From: Acidobacteriota bacterium
Lineage (GTDB): Bacteria > Acidobacteriota > Holophagae > Holophagales > Holophagaceae
Reading direction: 5' to 3'
DNA length: 38,335 bases
Assembly: GCA_021802985.1 (NCBI GenBank)
Contig: JAJZQW010000018.1
Span: forward strand, 1-38,335
In this document: positions 33,908 through 38,335 of the stretch, piece by piece
Layout: every line of letters begins with the position of its first letter
Position numbering within the stretch: position 1 is the first letter of the stretch
Position numbers and translations under genes: made by a program
The notes under the pieces: model-generated
Database searches by the model: none
Told to the model about the DNA's origin: nothing
What the model saw: the letters and a program-made list of their open reading frames with translations, nothing else

Positions 33908-34561
33908 TCAGCGCAGCCCGTGCTCGGCCTTGAAGGCGGGCCACTCGGCCTTGAGGGCGATGAAGGCTTCCACGTCCCGGCACTGGAGAAAGGGATTGCA
34001 GGCCCGCTCCCAGGCCATGGTGGAGCTGGGCCGGGCGCCGTAGTCGTGGCCGGGCCACACGGTCGTCTCCGGCGGCCACTCCCGCAGCAGGCGCTGGAGG
34101 CTGTCCCACTCCGTGCGGGCGTCCGCATCGTTCATTGTGCCTCCCACCTTGCCCACGAAGAGCAGGTCGCCCGTGATGCCCGCGTGCTGGCCCAGCACCA
34201 GGAAGGCGAGATGGTCGGGGCAGTGGCCGGGCACCCGCCAGGTCTTCAGGGCGAAGGCGCCGAAGGTCACGCGCTCGCCGTCCGCCAGCGTGCGGTCCAC
34301 GGGCCCCGGATGCCCCGGCCCGCCCAGCACCGGCGCCCCGGTGAGCACCTGGGCCCCGGCGTTCCCATTGGCGTGGTCCGCGTGCCCGTGGGTGTTCAGG
34401 ATGGCCGTGATGCGGAGCCCCTGCGCCCGCGCCCGTCCCGCCGCCGCCGCCGGATCGAAGGAGGGATCGATCAGCACGCCCTCCCCCGCCTCCCGGTCCC
34501 CCAGCAGGTAGCCGAAATTGCGATCCCCACCGAGGCGAAGCTGCTCGAAGACGAAGCGCAT
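33908..34561 (-). CDS. MBL-fold metallo-hydrolase, glyoxalase II-like
   Basis: The 217-residue protein has the zinc-binding motif ILNTHGHADHANGNAG, followed by a histidine in WRVPGHCPDHLAFLV, a bridging Asp in HAGITGDLLFVGKVGGT, and the last His in TVWPGHDYGARPSS. These are the metal ligands of glyoxalase II and persulfide dioxygenase-like enzymes. It lacks the C-terminal helical domain of classical GloB, so it is the short YcbL-like type, which acts on S-lactoylglutathione or similar thioesters. Neighbouring cysteine desulfidase raises a possible sulfur link, but that is only proximity. It is convergent with trmO, 4 bases away. Confidence 0.9.
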   Translation of the reverse strand: MRFVFEQLRLGGDRNFGYLLGDREAGEGVLIDPSFDPAAAAGRARAQGLRITAILNTHGHADHANGNAGAQVLTGAPVLGGPGHPGPVDRTLADGERVTFGAFALKTWRVPGHCPDHLAFLVLGQHAGITGDLLFVGKVGGTMNDADARTEWDSLQRLLREWPPETTVWPGHDYGARPSSTMAWERACNPFLQCRDVEAFIALKAEWPAFKAEHGLR

Positions 34562-34659
34562 GGGGACTCCGGGGTGGGTGGTGGAGCCATTATGCCTGGG
34601 CGTGGCGAGAACCTCGGCGAGGAAGGGGCTTCAAGGGATAATGGACACGCCAATATCCC

Positions 34660-36078
34660 TCAACCCTCTTGCGACATGGGGCCACGTGGGAACCTGACTT
34701 CGAATCGAGCGCCCCCTTCAGGACGGTTGACTGCGCGAAGGGTGGCGTGGTGGGCCTGGGCGATCCAGGAAGCGATGGCCAGACCCAGCCCCGACCCCGG
34801 GGCCGTGGCGTGGGAGCGGGCGCTGTCGCAGCGGTAGAACCGCTCGAAGATGCGTTCCAGATCTTCTTCTGGAATGCCCGGGCCGGTGTCTTCTACGAAC
34901 AGTTGGTTGCCTTCGGTGTGGGGTTCCACCCCGAGTCGGATGTGGCCGCCCCGGGGGGTGTACTTCAATGCATTGTCCAGGAGATTCGCCATGAGTTGAT
35001 GGATCCAGCGCTCGTCGCCCGTGACGGTAGCGGGAGCGGTGGTCCGAACCTCCAGGTGGATGCCGGCCTCCTCGGCCCTGGGGGCGAAGGCCTCTACTTG
35101 GTAATCGGCGAGCTCGTCGAGCCGGAGCGCCTCCATCCTGAGGGGCAGCCGGTCGGTGTCCGCGCGCGCCATGAGGAGCAGGTCGTCCACGATCTGGCTG
35201 AGGCGGGTCACCTCTTCGCCGATGCTGGCCATGTCCCCCTGGAGCTCCTCGCGGGACAGTGTCTCTCGCTGGGAGACATCCACGAGGCTGCGCAGGTTGG
35301 CGAGGGGGCTTCGAAGCTCGTGGGAGGCATCGGCCGTGAACCGCTTCATCGCCTCGAAGGCACCCTCGAGCCGGTCCATCATGTGATTGAGCGTGTCCAC
35401 GAGCCGTCCGATCTCGCAGTCCGCACCCGGGTGGGGGAGGCGGAGTCCGAGGTTCTTGGCCTCGATCTCGCGGGCCATGGCCGTGACCCGCTCCACGGGC
35501 GCCAGGGCCCGGCCGGCCAGCCAATAGCCCCCCGCCGCTGAGAACAGCAGACCGGCCGGAAGCAGAAGCAGGAGCGTATCCCGAAGGGCCGCGAGGATCG
35601 GTGCGACTTCCCCAAGATCCTCCACCACGCGGATCACGCCATGGCGGCCCATCCGGGTCTGATAGGGGAGAGAGAACACCCGCCAAGGCCCCCCATGGCT
35701 CTCGAGGGTCTCGAACCAGGGGCGGTCGCTGCTTCGCCACGTGGCCTTGGTGAGCCTCGAAACCAGAGGATTGACCTGCATCTCGGGAGAAAGAAAGAAG
35801 GCGCTTCGCTGCCCCTGGTCCTCATGGATGAGGAGCAGTCGCCCGACCTGGCTCAGGTGGGCCTGCTGATCGGGCGTGAGGTGCTCGCAGTCATCCTGCT
35901 CCGCGAGGATCGTCAGCGCCTGGCCCGCGATTTCCTTCAGGGAGCCATCGTGGTGGTGGATCAGGCGCTGGTGGACCATGCCGTAGGCAAGAAGGGTGAA
36001 GACCAGCATGAAGGACGCCAGGGCGGCGCTGTACCAAGCGGTCAGGCGGAAACGGAGGGTTCGGGTGAAGGTGGCCAT
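34660..36078 (-). CDS. Sensor histidine kinase with HAMP domain, OmpR-system partner
   Basis: The 472-residue inner-membrane kinase has TM1 (about 12-33), a periplasmic sensor of about 130 residues, TM2 (about 163-185), and HAMP (ALAPVERVTAMAREIEAKNL). HisKA carries the phospho-acceptor His in FTADASHELRSPLANLRSL. HATPase_c has N-box MANLLDNALKYTPRGGH, G1 FVEDTGPGIPEEDLERIF and G2 GSGLGLAIASWIAQAH. The domain order resembles CusS/heavy-metal sensor kinases. ATG 36078 is chosen; the adjacent GTG 36081 is possible. The start overlaps the regulator stop, so the pair is translationally coupled. The signal is unknown. Confidence 0.95.
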   Translation of the reverse strand: MATFTRTLRFRLTAWYSAALASFMLVFTLLAYGMVHQRLIHHHDGSLKEIAGQALTILAEQDDCEHLTPDQQAHLSQVGRLLLIHEDQGQRSAFFLSPEMQVNPLVSRLTKATWRSSDRPWFETLESHGGPWRVFSLPYQTRMGRHGVIRVVEDLGEVAPILAALRDTLLLLLPAGLLFSAAGGYWLAGRALAPVERVTAMAREIEAKNLGLRLPHPGADCEIGRLVDTLNHMMDRLEGAFEAMKRFTADASHELRSPLANLRSLVDVSQRETLSREELQGDMASIGEEVTRLSQIVDDLLLMARADTDRLPLRMEALRLDELADYQVEAFAPRAEEAGIHLEVRTTAPATVTGDERWIHQLMANLLDNALKYTPRGGHIRLGVEPHTEGNQLFVEDTGPGIPEEDLERIFERFYRCDSARSHATAPGSGLGLAIASWIAQAHHATLRAVNRPEGGARFEVRFPRGPMSQEG

Positions 36079-36758
36079 CACGATGGTTCCCGGAGGACGT
36101 AGCCCGTGCCCCGAAGGGTGTGAAGCAGCTTCTGCTCACGCCCGGAATCGATTTTCTTCCGGAGCTGGGCGACATAGACGTCCACCAGGTTCGAGGCGTC
36201 GCCATAGTCGGTGTCGGAGGCCCAGACGTGGTCGAGGATCATGCCGCGGGAGAGGACGAGGCCCTTCCGCCGCATGAAGAGCTCCATGAGTGAGTACTCC
36301 TTGGTCCGAAGCGGGATGACCTGCCCGGCCCGGCGCAGCTCGTGACTGCCGAGGTTCAGTTCAAGGTCTGCCAAGCGCAGGATGAGCTGAGGTTCCGAAG
36401 GCGGGCGCCGCGAGATGGCCCGGATGCGCGCCAGCAGTTCGCGGAATTCAAAGGGCTTGGCGAGGTAATCGTCCGCGCCCAGATCCAGCCCCTTGACCCG
36501 GTCATCCAGTCCGGTCCGCGCCGTGAGCAGGATGACGGGCACCTTGCAGCGTTCCCGGCGGATGCGCGCCAGCACCTCGAAGCCATCCATGTAGGGGAGC
36601 ATGACATCCAGGACCACCACGTCATGACGGCAGCCCAACGCCATCTCCAGGCCTCGCAGGCCGTCCTCGGCCTTGTCCACGGCGAATCCTTCGGCCCGGA
36701 GCCCCTTTTCGAGGGAGCTGGCGAGCTTCAATTCGTCTTCCACCAGCAGGATCTTCAT
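36078..36758 (-). CDS. OmpR-family response regulator
   Basis: The 226-residue regulator has a receiver domain (1-115). It shows the acidic pair in ILLVEDELKLASSLEKGL, the phosphorylated Asp in DVVVLDVMLPYMDGFEVL, the Thr in VILLTARTGLDDRVKG and the Lys in ADDYLAKPFEFREL. A winged-helix Trans_reg_C domain (about 130-226) follows, with LRTKEYSLMELFMRRKGLVL and LVDVYVAQLRKKID. It resembles CusR/CopR-type regulators. It is the first gene of the two-component operon and lies downstream of the heme-barrel gene on the same strand. The strong hairpin between them argues for separate transcripts. Confidence 0.96.
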   Translation of the reverse strand: MKILLVEDELKLASSLEKGLRAEGFAVDKAEDGLRGLEMALGCRHDVVVLDVMLPYMDGFEVLARIRRERCKVPVILLTARTGLDDRVKGLDLGADDYLAKPFEFRELLARIRAISRRPPSEPQLILRLADLELNLGSHELRRAGQVIPLRTKEYSLMELFMRRKGLVLSRGMILDHVWASDTDYGDASNLVDVYVAQLRKKIDSGREQKLLHTLRGTGYVLREPS

Positions 36759-36805
36759 GTGGCCTTCCCCCTCGGGCCCGTACCCACCCTGGGGAGCATA
36801 CGGGA

Positions 36806-36834
36806 GGGAGGGCCCTGGATGCCAGGGCCCTCCC
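36806..36834 (-). terminator. Perfect 13-bp hairpin between the heme-barrel gene and the response regulator
   Basis: GGGAGGGCCCTGG (36806-36818), loop ATG, CCAGGGCCCTCCC (36822-36834) form an uninterrupted GC-rich stem 13 bases past the barrel stop codon on the minus strand. It lacks a T-run, so it may terminate by a factor-dependent or stem-only mechanism, or protect the mRNA 3' end. Confidence 0.6.
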
Positions 36835-36846
36835 GGTGGCATGGCG

Positions 36847-38031
36847 TCAGAACGCGACGATCAGGTCGAGCGTGAGCTGGTCGTTGTCGGGGGTGATCCC
36901 ATCCTTGTAGGTGGTGCGGGCCCCCTGCACGGTCCAGCGCCCCCCTGCCTGTGCGCTGGAGAAGGCGATGCCGTTGAGGCCGATCGTCTTCATGGCCTGG
37001 TCCCTGGTCGTGTCCGCCTTGTCGGGACGCACGAAGTCGTAGCGACCGAAGACGCCGAAGGCCGGCGTGAAGTTCAGGTCGCAGAGCGCGAAGTAACCGG
37101 CGTTCTTGGTGTTGGTTCCGGTCACATCCACCTGGTGCTGTCCCTCGAAGTAGGCACCCATCAGCCGCCAGTTGTCGCGGATGAACCGGAACAGGGCGCC
37201 GTTGCGGTAGAAGTTGTCGGTGAAGAGGGGCGTTCCCGCATTGGCCGGGTCGAGTACCGGGTTCTGCCCATCCAGGCGGAAGAGGGCGATGCCCGAAGCG
37301 TGGTCATCAAAGCGGTAGAGGGCGGAGGCGTAGGTGTCCTTGTGATTCGTGGGGCTGGGCCCGGACACGGACGCGCCGGTGGCATCCGTCGTGGGTGTCA
37401 GCGTGTCCAGGACGCCGGCCGCCAGTTCAAGGCGGCTCCAGTTCAGCTTGGCGTCCACGCCGCGGCCGGCGGCATCCAGCGTGAACGGGGAGGTGCCTGC
37501 CATGGGGGTGGAGAGGACCAGCGGGGCTCCCAGCACACTGCCGGCGCCGAGGCCGAAGTCACGAAGGATCTCGGGATTGACCTGGCCACCGCGGATCTGG
37601 AGGAAGGCGGTCTTGGAGATCGGAAGGTTGTACTGGATGAAAGCTTCCTCCATGCCATCCGATGGGGTGGCGCCGGTGTTGAAGTGGTACATCAGGGTGT
37701 AGCTGAACCGGTTCGACAAGGCCCCGCCGGACACCACCTGGAAATCGGGCTGGGCGGTCTGGGTGGCCGGCTTGGCGCTCTTCACGGCCTGGGCGCTGGC
37801 ATCCAGCGTGATGGACGCGTAGGTTTCCAGGCGTTGGTCGGAAGCGTCGTAGGTGGTGGCATCCAGCCGTGCCCCGTTCCGCTGGAACTCCAGCCCCATG
37901 GAGGTGAGCTGGAGCGTGGGCAGGGCGTGGCAGTCGCTGCAGGACATCGTCGTCAGGCGTGCCCAGGCCGGGACCGCAAGCATCGGGAGGCCGGTCCCGA
38001 GCAGCAGGAGGAGGGTTCGGATCGGTTTCAT
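36847..38031 (-). CDS. Outer-membrane beta-barrel protein with one N-terminal c-type heme motif
   Basis: The 394-residue protein starts at ATG 38031 (GGAG upstream). It has a signal peptide (residues 1-25, ending VPAWA), then a CxxCH heme-attachment site (MSCSDCHALPTLQLTSMGLE) and the trailing GLEFQRNGARL. The rest has alternating polar/aromatic strands typical of a porin: FSYTLMYHF, EEAFIQYNLP, TAFLQIRGGQV, TYASALYRF, WRLMGAYFEGQ, and FGVFGRYDFV. It ends LDLIVAF with a C-terminal Phe, the outer-membrane assembly signal. The C..CH....P.L...G..F...G arrangement occurs in porin-like proteins of metal-respiring and iron-oxidising bacteria. I infer a possible role in electron transfer across or near the outer membrane. 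It has no adjacent multiheme cytochrome. Confidence 0.82.
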   Translation of the reverse strand: MKPIRTLLLLLGTGLPMLAVPAWARLTTMSCSDCHALPTLQLTSMGLEFQRNGARLDATTYDASDQRLETYASITLDASAQAVKSAKPATQTAQPDFQVVSGGALSNRFSYTLMYHFNTGATPSDGMEEAFIQYNLPISKTAFLQIRGGQVNPEILRDFGLGAGSVLGAPLVLSTPMAGTSPFTLDAAGRGVDAKLNWSRLELAAGVLDTLTPTTDATGASVSGPSPTNHKDTYASALYRFDDHASGIALFRLDGQNPVLDPANAGTPLFTDNFYRNGALFRFIRDNWRLMGAYFEGQHQVDVTGTNTKNAGYFALCDLNFTPAFGVFGRYDFVRPDKADTTRDQAMKTIGLNGIAFSSAQAGGRWTVQGARTTYKDGITPDNDQLTLDLIVAF

Positions 38032-38174
38032 GCAAGGCTCCACAGAGGTTGGGTTCGAGGAAGCGTCGGGGAGGGCTTCCGGTGTATTGATGGCCTTGTG
38101 GTCATCAAACTGAACTGAATCCTGGGGAACCGAGATGAAGCGTTCGTGAAGCGCAACGGGAAATTTGTGTGGTG

Positions 38175-38187
38175 TTGATCACATCAA
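38175..38187. promoter_or_regulatory. FNR/CRP-like dyad upstream of the heme-barrel gene
   Basis: TTGAT CAC ATCAA is a perfect dyad about 145 bases upstream of the barrel start. The FNR consensus half-sites TTGAT/ATCAA are exact, but the spacer is 3 instead of the usual 4 bases. The remaining part of the 304-base gap (38032-38335) holds no gene I can support, only two similar short elements, GATGAAGCGTTC (38134) and GATGAAACGCTC (38209). Confidence 0.4.
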
Positions 38188-38335
38188 TCCGCTCGCGCCT
38201 GAAGCAAAGATGAAACGCTCTGTTGGGAGCCCTTTTTGCGATTTCGATCGGCTCGTATCCTCCGACCCTTGACTCGTAATTCGACCGGCCACGGGTGACC
38301 GCATCCTTCCGGCCGTCCTTGATCCTTGGGGACAT

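Noticed and set aside
38105..38335. Minus-strand open frame of 76 codons running to the window edge
   Set aside because: There is no ribosome site or family resemblance, and it covers the AT-richer leader with the regulatory dyad. It is more likely noncoding.

Overview
The window is GC-rich, densely packed chromosomal DNA from a Gram-negative bacterium. The evidence for Gram-negative is a Phe-terminated outer-membrane barrel protein, many signal peptides and phosphatidylserine decarboxylase. Gene content (orphan LivK-type binding protein, VPS10/BNR-repeat exoprotein, mitochondrial-type aconitase, barrel protein with a c-type heme site) fits an Acidobacteriota lineage such as Holophagae/Geothrix. 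That assignment is inference; no rRNA gene is present.

Layout. 1-4.85 kb: scpB (cut by the window edge) and psd on the minus strand; a divergent pair made of a membrane methyltransferase-like protein and HutD; a secreted YncE-type propeller; and an orphan branched-chain-amino-acid-type binding protein closed by a clear terminator. 4.87-5.84 kb: a TauE/SafE permease and tRNA-Ser(GGA). 5.84-7.6 kb: a decayed mobile element beside the tRNA. It holds an intact hicBA toxin-antitoxin pair, a lambda gpI-like tail fragment and an integrase lacking its N-terminal half. 7.68-13.3 kb: an M20 dipeptidase, a lemA-TPM-TPM operon, and a secreted prolyl-oligopeptidase whose codon choice looks foreign.

13.3-22.4 kb: an aldo/keto reductase diverges from an FAD dehydrogenase, a thiamine-diphosphate enzyme and a broken lactate-dehydrogenase-like gene. 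These are followed by a three-gene ABC efflux operon (HlyD adaptor, ATPase, ABC-2 permease) and a headless peroxiredoxin remnant. 22.4-30.5 kb: aconitase, a secreted FKBP prolyl isomerase, PepD, a frameshifted small-gene remnant and a very large secreted BNR-repeat protein. 30.5-33.9 kb: an unusual GCGGAA inverted-repeat element, an MFS exporter, a cysteine desulfidase (CyuA/YhaM family) and TrmO. 33.9-38.3 kb: an MBL-fold hydrolase, an OmpR-type two-component system and an outer-membrane barrel with one CxxCH heme site. An FNR/CRP-like dyad lies upstream of the barrel gene.

The most notable themes are repeated gene decay (integrase, tail protein, lldD-like gene, peroxiredoxin, a small unknown gene), the heme-bearing barrel next to a two-component system, and the palindromic GCGGAA element. 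No CRISPR array or intact insertion sequence was seen.
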